64,000 nt of DNA from Tetrahymena thermophila SB210 (GCF_000189635.1 NW_002476216.1:248001-312000); one strand, 5' to 3'. Shown: positions 22,692 through 36,286, counted from the first letter of the stretch. Translations and numbers: made by a program. The notes: generated by a model not told the origin, from the sequence alone.

Positions 22692-25020
22692 TCAAACATC
22701 AATTGCTATTAATTTGTTTTCTTCTTGATGTTTCTTAACTTGATTGTATTTTTTTAAGAAAACTCTTAATATACTTATCATTTGATTTTCTTATTAAGTG
22801 CAATCGTGTACACCAAGATGAATGACAGATATTCCCAATTTTTTTAAATATTTACTCTTAAATTAAGTGATTAAGTTCATTTAGTATGTACCATCAGTTA
22901 GCTAGTTATAATGGTTATGGCCTTCTATTTCTATAACTATGTTATCTTCTTTCATATAAAAATCAGCACTGAATATATCGTCAACTATTTATTAATTAGA
23001 TTTAGGAAAAATAAAAGTAAGATATATTTTATCAATCAATTTAATTTATTTACTTATTTTTTCTCTTTAGATGATTTTACCAAATGCGTTAGCATAAAAA
23101 TCAAAACGCTATTCGAAAAGAGATTATTTAACTTAGGTTATTTAAGAAGAGATTCTTGCTAATTCTTATTGATAATATGGCAATTCTTTTATTTTTTCCA
23201 ACAAATGTGCCATCCTGTTTACTAATTCCTTGTTATCAATTTCGTCTGAAATCACTGGCATGGTTCTTGAAATAAAATATACTTAAAAAAATTTAGACTT
23301 ATCATTCAGATAATAGTCTTCGTATTTCAAAAAGTAGTCCCAGAAAGATTTATCATAAATGCCTAATCTGTAGAAAAGCAAGCAAGTATTTCCAACAAAA
23401 TCTATTTTCTCTTTTCTATCTAATGACTCATCTTCTAAAAGCTCTTAAATATATGGTAAAGTATTTTGTAATTGTTCTTTAGTGAAAAGACTTCTAGCAG
23501 TTCCTGAAAGAAGGAGGTTAGAAAAATACTCTAAAAAGTTCTTTTAATACCTTAATTTGTTTAATTGCTTCTTATCAAACAATTTTTTGTACAAATTCTA
23601 TGAAGTTTGAGTAATTCTTATTGTTTTACCAATGGAGTATAATAAACTCTTCTGCATTATCAAATTATACTAATCACTCTTTTGATAAAATCTTTCTTCA
23701 ATAAAATCCCAAATATGGTCTATCTTATACCCAAAAGAAGTATAGTCAATTGTAGATAATTTATAAGCAATATAAACAATTTAAGTGTCACTCGTATTGC
23801 GTATGCATCTATCTATTTCCTATAAGCATAATCTATAGTAGATTGTGTTGTGTATTTTCAACTTTTGGAATGTTTATTTATTTAACTGCTTAATATCTGA
23901 GAGCATACTTAAGTTAGTCAATCTATTTTGGTTCATTCATTTTTTATAAAATAAAAAGATAAATAAAATATTAAATAAATATAAATTAATTCATTTCATT
24001 GTAGATTAAAGTTTATTTGAAATTAATACATTTTTTTAGCATAAACTAATTCATTTTATTATATTTTTAAGTTTTAAATTATCTAGCATACTGAATAATA
24101 AAAGATTTTAAATAAATAAAATGAGAATCTTACGCAAATTAATAAGAAGGTTCATAATGTATTTTGTGGCAAAGAGAGATCACCTTGTCATACATGTCAT
24201 GAATTCTTTCGTGATTAATTTTCTTGAGAAGCTTATTTGTGTGAAAATCATAAACAAAGCAAACCATGTCCTCAATCATGAAAGGTAATTATTTGATTTA
24301 ATTGCATTCTTGTAGTATTTTTAAAAAATTGAACTTGTAGCAGATGTGAAGAGTTAACCTTAAGATCAGAAAAATAGGTAAATTGACTTGCTTCTGTATA
24401 TTTTGATTACGCAAATATTTCAAACATTCCACAACAAGATAATAAAGAGCTTCTTCATCAGTTGGACTATATTTAATTCTCTATATAATAAATTCAAACC
24501 TTTAGGCCAAGAATTTTGGATCCACTGTCTTTAATAATATAAACAATTTGATATAAATATTAAATGCCTAATTTATATCTTGGCACTCATCATTTAGTTA
24601 TTCGAATTCCTTTATTAAACGTTGTCTGAAAATTTATAGATCCTCTTAATTCTAATGAGTTGTGTAGTTTTTCTTATTATAAAACCATTAAGCCAATTTA
24701 TTTCTATCACCTGTAAACTCTGGAAGTGGTTATTTCAAATTAATGTAATTTCCTTAGATGTTATTTTAAAAATTTTGTTTTGTATATTCTTCTGAATATT
24801 ATCCTCTTTGAAAATTTGATTTCATTTACTAATTTTCCTAATTTTTATGCTAATTCTACTATTAACCTGTACCTTTATTAATATTTCTTGTAGTTTCATC
24901 TTTATTGATTGTAGATAAATCAAACTTTTAAAAGTTGAATAAATGGAATTATGCATTCTGCAAAACAACTTTATTGCTAATTGCTTGTAGATATTTGATA
25001 TTTCTACTAACTTAAAACAT
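22692..25020 (-). CDS. RAP-domain protein, probably mitochondrial RNA-binding
   Basis: Two exons, 25020-24134 and 23922-22692, joined across a 211-nt intron (donor GTAAGATTC, acceptor AAAATAG) give 705 residues ending in TGA. The N-terminus MFQVSRNIKYLQAISNKVV is basic, hydrophobic and lacks acidic residues, like a mitochondrial presequence. The middle is all-helical with repeats of the kind found in FAST/heptatricopeptide organelle proteins (IVYIAYKLSTIDY). The C-terminal region has the RAP pattern: IVIEIEGHNHYN, then a Leu/Lys-rich stretch, then KYLKKLGISVIHLGVHD. RAP proteins act on organellar RNA; which transcript is targeted cannot be told. The downstream ATG at 23936 lies inside the intron and is not the start. 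Confidence 0.82.
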
Positions 25021-26650
25021 ACTGATTAATAATTAAATTAATATCTTTTTACTTTTAATTTATTTAAATTTTACTTTTCTAAAATCTTCTTTGTATTTCC
25101 ATCTGATAAATTATTTACAGAAATCCTCTAATTTAGTCTAAAATTCTTTCTATTAATATCATCCTTTATATCCATAAATTTTTTTTTCATAAATCATCAT
25201 TTCACAATAAAATTTTGAATAAATCAATTTATATAATAATTCTTTCTAAACCATTTTAGTGAAAATATTTTTCTTCAAGTAAAAAAGGAAAAAAATACCA
25301 AGTATAAAATACACTTTTATTAGTTAAAACGAATAATACCTACAAAAATAAATAATTAGATTCAAATCAATTTTTGATAATTAATTGAATTATTTAAATT
25401 TCATTTTTAAATATTTTTTTTAAACTGAAATATTTTTTATTTAATATTTATTATAATTATAGATTTATTTTAAAACAAAAATCATAAAAATATTTTTAAA
25501 TGAATAAATTTAATATAAAAATTTATTTTATCAATTATTTAATTTTTTTAAATTTAATAGAGAATGGGGAACGAAATAATTTTATTTGGTAAAATGTAGG
25601 TTTTTTAAAAAATTATTTCAAATATAGGAACAGCTATATGTAGTATTGAAATATCATATATACCCTACCCTTTTGAAAACTATATTTGGCATATAATATT
25701 TAATTTAATTTATCAAGTGGATTATTCAAAATAGATGAAATTTAAACATTTTATTATAAATAAAAATGAATTAATTTATATATTATATATCAGTATCGAT
25801 CAATACTTATGATTTTTAAATTGATAACCAAACTTAAAAATTTTGTTTCGATATAACTTTTTTATCGATATATCGAATTGATAATATCAATAAATATTGA
25901 TACTATAGGTTTCGATTGCCATCTGTAATCCTATAGATGGTTTTATAATTACATTTGAAGTGGGCACATTTAATGTGTCATTCGTTACCTTATTACATAC
26001 TTATGACATCAATTTTGTAAAATAAGGCAAATTTAAATTTAATATAAGTGTATGATAAAAATATTTCAGAATAAATAAATTTTGGGTACAATTTACCACA
26101 AATAATCAACTTTTAGACTTTTAAATTTTAATTAGATTTATTTAAGATCGTATTTGATAATAGGGATTTATAAGTCATTCATAATTTATGAATAATAAGT
26201 TCAATATTTTACTTAAAAAAAATTCTTATTGATGAAATATTTGAAATACTTATTATTATATGTTTATGTAGAAACTTTATAAAGAAAAAAATATTAGTAC
26301 CAATCAATCAATTAATCATAAATTAAATATTTTTATCAATAATATTTCTTAGATTATCGCTAATTAACTATTTTTATTATTAATTTTCAATTCAATCTTT
26401 TGAAGTAAATAAATAGTATTTCTAAAATTTACTAGGATCAAACTCAAATAATTATCAACATTACTTAGAATTATAATTTTAAATCAAAGTAAGAAATAAT
26501 TCTAAAAAAGAAATGAATTTAGAATATCCACAAAACCCAGGTGGGTTAGTGTATAAAAGGATGAGATTGTATACAACAAAAAAAGTAGATCAATTTAAAT
26601 GATTTGTTTAGAATTTAATCATTATTATAAATGAATAGCAAACTATAATT
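25021..26650. other. divergent intergenic region
   Basis: About 1.6 kb between two divergently transcribed genes (RAP-domain gene, minus; FIG4, plus), so it should carry both promoters. Mostly very AT-rich. Notable spots: clustered ATCGAT/ATATCGA elements at 25785-25880, a short inverted pair around CTATAG at 25900-25935, and a GC-richer palindrome at 26534-26547, about 100 bp upstream of the FIG4 start. Confidence 0.45.
26534..26547. promoter_or_regulatory. short palindrome upstream of FIG4
   Basis: AACCCAGGTGGGTT has 6-bp inverted arms around a GG centre. GC-rich sequence is rare in this intergenic DNA, and the site lies ~105 bp before the FIG4 ATG. A protein-binding site is only a guess. 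Confidence 0.25.
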
Positions 26651-29600
26651 ATGGGGTATTCTAAATATGAGAAGGAATACAAGCTCCTTTACATTTCAAA
26701 ATCTTAGGGGAATGATAAATCTAACATTTGCCAAGATTAGGGATTAAAATATATAATTGAAGAAGATAAGTAGAGGTTTTCTTCAATTGAAGAAGCAGAA
26801 TAGAGCATTAAAAAGACTTAAGAAATTTAGAAATCATTGAATTTTGTTTGCAAATTCTATGGCATTGTTGGTTTCTACAAATTCCTTGAAGGATACTACA
26901 TGGTTTATATAAAAGAAATTAAGAAAATCGCTAAGATCGGAAGTAATTATTTAACTTTCATATTTATTTTTGGTATTTCAATTATCGTATGCTATAAAAA
27001 AATTCTCAAATTAATTGAGACAATTAGAGTTAAAATAGTTAAAATTGCTACTAAAAATCTTAGAGATGCTTAATATATTTTCAATTAAAAATTAAAGGAC
27101 ACAAGCTATGGACAATATAAAAAACAGAAGTGCTCAAGTTGTTTGATGGGAAGAATTCAAGTAAAGAAGAACAATAATTTAGAAAACAACTGAATGAATA
27201 TGATATGACATAAGGATTTTATTCTAGTTACTCATATGATTTAACCAACACTTTGAATAGAAATATGATGAGAAATGCTTTGGAAATAATTGACAGTCAA
27301 AACAAGTATTAAAATCAATTAAATCTTGATAGACGCTACTCTTAAAGTAAACAATTAGGCTAGTTCTGCGAGATTTTCATGTGGAACTACTATGCAGTGC
27401 AATAATTCTACCATATTCTCTAAAATAAAAAATGGGTTATTCCAATTATTCATGGCTATTTAGAACAAAAAAGTAAAAATTTATTAAAAAATAAATAATA
27501 TGCAAAAGTTAAATAATTAATTAATCAATAAAAACTGAGTTACCAGCTTGCTGATCAAAAATTACATTTAAAAAATTTGATTAACTCAGTGTAAGCTAAA
27601 AAATGATTAGTTTAGAATAAATAGATTTTATGATAATAAATAAGAAGATTATTTGAATAAATTTAAATTGATAAAAAAATTATTTTATTTTAATTAAAGA
27701 CTTAAAAAGCTTAAACTCTTCATTTAGCATTACTATCATATCAAGAAGATGTCGCCATCATGCAGGAACTAGATTTTGTAAAAGAGGATTAAACTAAGAA
27801 GTAAATAAATTTATTAAATCAAAATTACTTAATAATTATGAATTTTTCAAAAAGGGTTTTGCTGCAAATTATGTTGAAACTGAATAAATTGTAATCGATT
27901 TAGAATCGACTCATAGACGTCCTGCTTGTTCTTCTTTCGTCCAAATCAGAGGTTCTGCACCTGTTTTTTGGCATCAAGATCCTAGTCTCTTTGATGTAAA
28001 ACCCCAAATTCAAAGTAAAATATAATAATTTTATATTTTTAAATATCACCTATTTCTTAAGTTAATTAGTGCGATCCTTATTACTCTGCAACGAAAAAGC
28101 ATTTTGGTGACTTGTATGCTAGGTATGGGGAAAAGATATTTTGTATGGACTTAGTAAAGTCAACTTAAACTCAAACGAATGAAGAAAAATTAGCATAAGT
28201 ATATAACCAAGTAGTTGAAGAAATCAACTGCGAAATAGAATCGAAGTAGTAGATAACATATTTTCATTTCGATATGAAAAAGCAATTAAAAACGTAAAAT
28301 TTAAGATTTTTTTAGACAATGATTATAAAAAAAGTTTATTTATTAATTTAGAGATAAAATAGAATATGTGGAGAAAAGCTATACATTTGCTTACTATGTG
28401 GTTCATTAAATTGGTATATTTTTGGTTTAGGATTCAAAGAGGTCAAAATTGGAATAGTGTGTAGAAATTTAAAATGGTGTCTTGCGTAGTAATTGTGTTG
28501 ATTGCTTAGACAGAACGAATTCGTTCTAATAGTTAGTTGGAGAAATAGCACTTGCAATTCAATTGGCAAAGATGTTTTAGTCTTCTTGTAAATTTTCTGA
28601 TTTAAATGTGCATGAGAAAGTCCTTGTATTTTATAGAGGAATGTTTGAACGCATGGGTGATATAATTTCAGAATAATATGGAAGTTCGAAAGCTCATAAG
28701 TAAAACATTAAAGAGTAAAAGACTAAGTGGAGATTTGAGCTATTTACTTCAATCCAACGTCACTTTAAGAATAATTTAAGTGACAGTGCTAGATAGTAAT
28801 CAATTGATCTATTTTTAGGAAATTTTATTCCTGACGAGAATTAAAAGATATGGTAAAATCCAATAAAGTAATTTTAGCCAAAAAATGGATATGAGATTTT
28901 GGTTTTTAAGAATCACAATGATTCTATTTCTTCAAGTAGGTAAAATTCCATAACTTAAGAACAAGAAAGGTCTAGTAATAAGAGTAAGTAAAATATTAAT
29001 ATTTCGTATCCAATAAAAAATGAAGAAAAATCTTGGTGGTAGAGATCAATAATGTTTTTCAAGGAAGAAACTTGTGTCAACCTGATTAGAAGAATAATGG
29101 AAGAGGAGTTCAATCAATCACCAGAAGTATTTGAAAGACAATACCTTCCTCTGTTTAAAAATTACTAAATTCCTTTACACAACCAAAGAAACAAGTTCAC
29201 CTTCAAAAAATTCTAAATAGAGTTTATAAATATAATTAATAAATACGATAAATCTAAGTTATAATTGAGCACACAATCACTAAAATTTGTCATCACTCTA
29301 CCAAAAGTATTTTTTACCTTCAAATTTGTTTTAGCATATTTTTTAAAAAACAAGAATAATTAATTAATTATTTTTACATTTTTTAATATTTTCTAAAAAA
29401 AACTTAAGAGAATATAAAATTCTATTAATAATAAAAAAAAGAATTACTTGTTCATCAATTTTTAGAATACCTTTTAGAAGATATCTAGAAAAGAAATCAG
29501 TGAAAAACTAAGTCGCGAATACAATAAGCTGATCCATTTATTTCCAGATTTGGAGTTTAATTATACTTAAACAGCTGGTTATGAGTAAGAAAAAATGGTT

Positions 29601-31248
29601 AATGTTGATTAAGAAAAGGGAGAAAAATAAAGAAATAGTGGAGCTGGAAAAGAAATGTTTTTTAAAAGTTAACATAAATTGAGCAGAATTGATTTCATAA
29701 ATAATGTTGAAGAAAGTAAAAAAAACATAGACTAATTTGATATAATTCCAGAAAAGCAATATTCTCAAATAGAAGAAAAAAAGCTAAGTGATAATGAAGC
29801 TATAAACTTCAGTACTATGAATAGAAGTGAAAAAGTAATTAATTACTAAAACTTGGAGCAAATAAACGAAATGGAAAACTCATAAATAGATGATAAAAAA
29901 GCAGATTTTTTCCGATAAGATGAAAACAGCGATTTAGGCGATATTTAACAAGAGAACTATTCTCCTCCTATTAATAACATAGATAATTAAGAAGAAGTGA
30001 TCACTTATTTAGAACCTAAAACAAATCCAAGCTCATTTAAAATTGAACAAGCTTATTCTACAATTTATAACTAATAATCTACAATGAATGGCTTACAAAA
30101 GTTAAGCTAATTTTAAGGCAAATTATATTAAAACAGTTAGGAAATCACACTTTAAGAAAGATTTTTAATTGATGACTACTTTTCAACAAAAATTAAGGTG
30201 CTTCATTTTTTTATTTTACTTTCTTTCAACTATTTTGCTTCTCAAATACTTTCAAAAATATTTATTCTTACTTGAAATTATAAAAATTATTTGAATTATA
30301 TTAGGAATTAACTAGTTTAAAATATTTTTCTTAAAGCTTTTTATCCAAATATAATTATTTGGATTTCATATTTTATTTTTAAAGTTTTTATTCAATTAAA
30401 TTTGATTGGATAATTGAAAAAAAAAATTGTATTTTGTTTCAAAATAATTTTGTTTTTAGAAATTATATTTAAATTAATTTAATAAAAAGACTATAAATGA
30501 AGAAGATATTTAGTTACAATAAAGTGTGGAAAAGAAAAGAAATTTTAGATAATCCAAAAATCAGCAATAATCTTATTAAAGCAACAATAACAACAACGAG
30601 AACAATTATGAACTAACTTTAATTAATAATACAATTGATGAGTATTTTAGCTACAATAAAATAAATTAGAAGAAAATTACTGATTAAAGTGAAAACTATT
30701 TTGAATATAAAGATATTGCTCTAAAATAGAATATTTCAAATGAGATTAATGGCTATTTCGATAATAAATTACCAAACTCATCTACAAACAATGCAAATTA
30801 AAAAATAAAATGTCCAAGATGTAATCTAGAATAAAATAGATTTGATGATAACAAAATGGTTTCTTCATATGACAATTTAAGAGTTAGAGGACATACTACC
30901 TTCTTTTAAAAGAACGATGTTGACTATGGAGAAAAAGGAAGTAGCAGACTTATGGATACCTTATGTAAGCATCATCACACAGAATACATGATTCAAATGT
31001 CTTCATATTCAAATATTCACTAAGGAACACAATTTAATATTGCAGCTTAGTCATAATTCAGAGTAAATGAAAATGGAATGAGTCGCATAGAGAGTGAAAT
31101 AGGTCAATCAGAAATAAGTTCTGATATTCCATAAAAACAGAGACAAAGCAATGAAACAGATGGAAAAAAGAAAAATGTTTAGCTTCTAGACATGCTAGTC
31201 AAAAGAAATTTTATTTTCCCATAAAATACCATCATAAATGTAGTCTGA
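26651..31248 (+). CDS. FIG4: SAC-domain phosphoinositide phosphatase, FIG4-type
   Basis: Exons 26651-26986, 27064-27472, 27700-27800, 27855-28014, 28062-28293, 28352-29306, 29466-30197 and 30490-31248 phase together into 1,227 residues ending TGA. N-terminal FYGIVGFYKFLEGYYMV, then FYSSYSYDLTNT, SRRCRHHAGTRF, ANYVETEQI and the catalytic NCVDCLDRTN (28491-28520) follow the order of the SAC domain. The sequence and length fit FIG4 (the PI(3,5)P2 5-phosphatase that works with PIKfyve and VAC14 on endolysosomes) better than SAC1, and no SAC1-like membrane anchor was seen. The first intron (26987-27063) is the least certain. The last ~500 residues are a disordered, Asn/Gln/Glu-rich tail with repeated ID-x-YFS-like motifs and a CPRCN motif. 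Its final codons and stop lie in the first unit of a tandem repeat. Confidence 0.88.
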
Positions 31249-31916
31249 TTTATTTATTAGTTTAAAAAATATTAATACTCCTTAAAATGTTAATAATAAA
31301 TGTTATATTTTTATCATAATTAATTTTTCTAAAAAAGTGATTGATTCCGTATTTATAATTTATGTAATTATTTTAAAGCAATATTATAATTCAACAAAAT
31401 AAAAATGTAAATAAATCTTTTTCATTTTATGTCTTTTTTGATGTAAATCAATTTCTTAAATATTATCATAAATATAGTCTGATTTATTTATTTATTAGTT
31501 TAAGAAATACTAAATACTCCTTAAAATATTGAAAATGTTATCCTTTTTATTATAATTAATTTCTCTAAAAAAGTAATTCTTTTTTGTGTAATTATTTTAA
31601 AGCTATTTTATAATTCAAAAAAATAAAAATGTAAATAAATCATTTTCATTATATATCTTTTTGATGAAAATAAATTTCTTAAAATAACATTATAAATATA
31701 GTCTGATTTATTTATTTATTAGTTTAAAAAATATTAAATACTCCTTAAAATATTAAAAATGTGTTATCTTTTTTATCATAATTAATTTTTCTAAAAAAGT
31801 AATTCTATATTTATAATTAGTGTAATTTATTTTAAAGCAAATTATAATTCAACAAAATAAAAATGTAAATAAATCCTTTTTATTTAATATCTTTTTTGAT
31901 GAAAATCAAGTTAATA
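31228..31916 (+). repeat. three tandem ~230-bp units downstream of FIG4
   Basis: Units start near 31228, 31458 and 31687. Each carries the order: TAGTCTGATTTATTTA, then CTCCTTAAAAT, then a TCATAATTAATT-like block, then AATTCAACAAAATAAAAATG, then a run with CTTTTTGATG. Copies are diverged by substitutions and small indels. The FIG4 stop codon (31246-31248) is inside the first unit. Confidence 0.85.
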
Positions 31917-32455
31917 ATAAATTTTGAAATTAAAAAATGTATGTTAGCTCTTTATAATCTGTATTATATGTAACAACTAATTAATATTCTTAAAAATAAT
32001 ATATAAAATATAATTTATTTAAACATAATAAGTATAAAATTATTTTGTATTTTGACAAATTTAGTATTTTTTTTTCAAAAGAAACTTTGAAAATTATTTT
32101 TAAGATATTATTTTAATAAGTTTTTAAAAACAAATCTTAGCTAAACATAACATAACTAAACAGATAAAAGTTTTTCTGTGATTTAAAAATACTTAAATTT
32201 TTTCTATATTTGTAGACAATTAGCTAGATAGACTATTGTTGTAATTAGAACAATGGCACAACAATTTTGGTGTTTGATAATTGGAAAATACTGAATTATA
32301 AATGAAATCAAAAAAAATTAAACAAAATAAGAAATATTGTTTTATGTATGTAATTTTTAATAAATCATAAAGTTATTGAATAGCAGAGAAAGATACTAAT
32401 ATATAAATAAATAAATAAACATAAATCATTATTTTTAGCTTAAAGAAATACATAA
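31917..32455. other. intergenic, AT-rich
   Basis: Region after the tandem repeat and before the ERD2-like gene. Nothing recognised except generic AT-rich sequence with an ATAA microsatellite at ~32400-32415. Confidence 0.45.
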
Positions 32456-33205
32456 ATGTTTACAGAATTATTTAGTTTGATTTCATGGAGCTTAATTTTA
32501 AATTTAATAAGTGAAATCAAGTAAATTAGGTTTATTAAAAGCGGTTAATACTCAGATGAATATTCACCAGAATCATTTTTGCTTTAGCTTTTAGGTATAT
32601 TTAGTCGTACAATATGGTTTGCTTAGTCATCAGAAATAATATTTGAGACAACTACTAAAAATAACATTCAAACCATACTGGTTTTAGTTCAATTCTTCTT
32701 GAACATATTGTGTTATATTTATAAATTAAAGCTCTTAACTAAATATTAAAAATAATCTTTGAAAAACCCAGTTTCCCTCACTAAAATTGCTTTTGTAGGA
32801 CTAATTATTAGTTTATGTGTTTAAGAATTATCAATGAAGCATTTAATTAACAAAGTAGCACTCTTTTGCTTCACTCTTGAAAGCAGTTAATATATGCCAT
32901 AGCTTTATCATAGTAGAAATGACCTTATCTCAAGTAACAGAAGAAGTTTCTGTTACACTCCATATTAATTGGTTTCTATAATACTTAGAATCATTTTTTG
33001 GATTATAATTTACAATAAACTTTCAATTTCCCTCTTCTTATATCACTTCCTCTTCGATTTCATGAACATCTACTTCCTCAAGGACTTCATATTGGCATAC
33101 TACTTTAAAACTAAGAATGGTAAGATATATTTTAAATCTCAAGAAGAGCAAGAAGCCTCTAAAAAATAATAATAAGAAATCGCAGAAAAATAAAAATCAT
33201 AATGA
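32456..33205 (+). CDS. multi-pass membrane protein, ERD2/KDEL-receptor-like
   Basis: One intronless frame of 249 residues, ATG 32456 to TGA 33203-33205, with about six or seven hydrophobic segments. The string LFCFTLESSQYMPQL lines up with the conserved LES...PQL region of ER lumen protein retaining receptors. A following segment (LRIIFWIIIYNK) and a late DF-rich segment (YFLKDFILAYYF) also fit the family order, as does the total length (family about 210-220, here with a Lys/Gln-rich tail). ERD2 proteins retrieve H/KDEL-tagged proteins from Golgi to ER. The N-terminal half is divergent, so another PQ-loop-type transporter cannot be excluded. Confidence 0.58.
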
Positions 33206-34422
33206 AAAACTTTTTTATACTGATAAAAGATCTAGTAATAAATGTATCAAAATTAAATACAAAGCACTGACTGATTGATTGATTGCATAAATTTAATTAT
33301 AATTTCTTAATATTTGATTTATACCAAATCAACATATTATTAATATATTAAAATGTTTTTAATCATAAAATTATATGTTTCTTGTATAAAGTTTTATTAT
33401 ACATAGGATAAAAATTCAAATTATTTTGTTTCAATTCAATTATCAATTATGTATGATATTTAGTATAAAAATTCCTCTTAATAACATTAATATGATCAAA
33501 ATAAAAAAATATACACTTCTATAACTAATTTCTTGTGAATGAGGAAACCTAAGAATTTAATTCATGGATTTGTAAATAAATAAATAGATTAATTTAATAA
33601 ATAAATAAATATTTTTTTTTTTCATAATATAATTTCTAATATTAAACTTTATATATATAATGGATTTGAATATAAAAGTGTTTTTATATATAGCCAAATA
33701 CCATTCAAAAATTTCGTGATAAATACTCTACATATGTATTCTATTTGTATGTAACCTTGAAAAAGGCATTACCTCATGGTACTATATATATAATTAGTAA
33801 CTAAAATATATTTTAAAAGCTCATTTAGCATCTATAATTTATTTATATTTATAAACTTACACTAAATATGCATTTATTTATTTAGCATCTTAGTAAATAA
33901 CTACAAATTTCTAAAGATATTATTTGTTTGTTAATTTTTATAAGCAATAATATTAATTTTTAATTATAATAATCTAAGTATTACAGTAGTCAAAATTTTT
34001 AATGGTCAATGTCTAAGAATTTATATTTCATTTTCTTTATTTGTTAAAATTTACTTTCATATCTTTAATTTAAGAGCGAGTAGGTAGGTAGGTAGGTAGA
34101 TAGATGGATAAATTTATTTAGAATCAATTAATTTAACTTAGTTTAGCTTTTAATAATTACGTAGTATATAAAGTACTGATGTATCTTAAATGGATCTACT
34201 TGTTTTTTATTATTATTAAATTAATTAAATTCATTTAAATTTGTTTTTTGGTGAATTTGTTCATTTGTTGAAATTAAATTTTGCAAATTATTTTTGATAT
34301 TTTTGTAGTTATTTTAAAATCACCACTTTTTTAAGAAATTAAAAATAATTATTTAATATTTAAAAGAATATTTAAAGTCAATAAATATTATTAAAAGCTA
34401 AATCAAATATTGTAATTATTAA
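33206..34422. other. intergenic, AT-rich with microsatellite
   Basis: About 1.2 kb with no ORF of coding quality. It holds ATAA/TAAA runs near 33570-33610 and a TAGG/TAGA tetranucleotide tract at 34078-34110. Presumably contains the promoter of the phosphotransferase gene. Confidence 0.5.
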
Positions 34423-36286
34423 ATGGCTAGGGATAAACATTCAACAAACTTCTTTACCGGCAGATTCATCTCAGATGCTGGTATTGAATAGTTAGATAAG
34501 TATTAGTATGTAGGAGGAGCCTACTCTTGGTTAGATAACAAGATGAATGGGTACTGGTTATGGTGTGCAGAATAGCTTCCAATGGTAATTTTTTATATCA
34601 ATAAAAATAAATTAATTTTCAAGATTACAACAACAAATTGAATTCAACTCATTTTATTGATATTTTCGAATATAAATGAACAAATGAAAATGTATGTAAT
34701 AAATAAATCAAAAGCTTTTTAGCTATTTTTATTTGAAGAAATTGCATTATTATCTCATATGAATAAATTCATTATCTTCTTATGATTAAATAATTTTTTC
34801 AATATGTAAAGTGGCTTGCTCCTAACTTAGTAACTTTCATAGGATTTTTGTTCGTGGTTTCTTAATACTCGATCATGATTTATTACGATTATACAATGAC
34901 CTAAGATTTACCTAGATGGATATTTTTGTATTCTGCTATTTCAATTTTCATTTACTAAACTCTTGATGCAGTTGATGGAAAATAGGCAAGAAGAACTAAA
35001 TCCTCTTCTCCTCTCGGATAGCTCTTTGATCATGGATGTGATTCATTTTCACTTACCTTTTTCTTCCTCTCTTGTGCTCACGCTGTTAAGTTAGACCCCT
35101 ACTACGTAATATTTAAAAAAAAATTGAATACAAAAATATATTTTTAATGGTTCTATTATTCACTTCTTTCTTTTTCTCCCTCCTTTACATAGATAACAAA
35201 GAAAAGGTTCTAATTACTTTAGAATTAAAAAGGAAAATAAAAAATATCTTTTGGTCAGAAATAAATCAAAAATTGTAAATAAGCAAATCAAATAAATAAA
35301 TAAATTACTTAAAATAAAAAAGCCAAATCAAGCAGAGCAAAAAGGAGCATTAATCAATCAATCAATCTATTTATTTATTTTATTTAACTTTTAATTATCA
35401 GAGGGGAGGGTGTTTATAATTTTTTTTTTAATTAGGTTTTCTTCATTTTGGTTTGTTTGTAATTCACTTTGTTCACAGCAAACTGGACCGAGTATCATAC
35501 TCATGTTTTGAACACATAAGTTGGAAACTTTGGAGTTACTGAATCTTAACTAATTGTTGTTTCAATTCACTTAATTACCTTCTTCTTTGGATAAGATTCT
35601 TGGAACTTTAAGCTTGCAGAAGTTTTACCTTCTTAAGTAGCTGAGTAATTAGTTTAATATGGCTTGACTTATGTTCTTTAAAAACCCATTTATGTCTTTG
35701 TAGTGTATTTTGTTATTTTCTGTACTGTTGCTGCAACAATTACTTGTGTCATTAGTGTCTTATTTGGAACTCATAAAGACAAAAACGGAAAAGTGGTAAT
35801 AATTTAAAATAATTATTTAGTTAATTTTTTAATTATTTTAATTTAATAAATTTATAAAATTAGATTGAAAAGCAAAAGGGTAAAGCTCTCCTCTAATGGA
35901 TTCCTATTTTAATGATAGTGATAGTTGAATTAGGTTTCTTTGAATAGAAGGAGTTATACAAAAACTACTCTGCTATCATATTATTATCATTTGGATTACT
36001 TGTTTCTTTGCTCACCTGCAAGTTAATCATTTGCTCTTTAACTAAGATGGATTTCCCTACTTTCCATGTTGAAATTCTCCCATATTACATATTATTATTA
36101 ATCTTTAACAATTATCCTGAAGTCATGGATTTGAAAAATAAGATCTTCGGAACAACTGTTGTCACTGTTCTTACAATCCTTTTTTCTTTCCACTATACTA
36201 GTTCAGTTATTTCCCAAATCACTCACCATTTAGGAATATTCTGTTTCTCTTTAAGAAAGAGAGAAAAGTAAATCAAAAAAGATTGA
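34423..36286 (+). CDS. choline/ethanolamine phosphotransferase
   Basis: Exons 34423-34584, 34812-35105, 35436-35795 and 35864-36286, all joined in phase 0, give 412 residues, close to the ~390-420 of CEPT1/EPT1. After WLAPNLVTFIGF comes the CDP-alcohol phosphotransferase signature DG-x2-AR-x8-G-x3-D-x3-D, seen as DAVDGKQARR and PLGQLFDHGCDS (about 34962-35043). The rest is about eight to ten hydrophobic segments, as expected for an ER enzyme of the Kennedy pathway that transfers phosphocholine or phosphoethanolamine from CDP-alcohol to diacylglycerol. The head-group preference cannot be read from the sequence. Confidence 0.9.

Noticed and set aside
23923..24133. ATG at 23936 as start of a 414-aa RAP protein
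   Set aside because: It lies in the intron. An upstream exon with a good presequence joins in phase and carries the N-terminal helical region.
25785..25940. ATCGAT-rich cluster as a possible tRNA or structured RNA
   Set aside because: No acceptor stem, T-loop GTTCGA box or anticodon arm could be assembled; it looks like short overlapping palindromes.
28348..28569. Minus-strand 73-codon ORF
   Set aside because: Antisense to the FIG4 exon that contains the catalytic CX5R motif.
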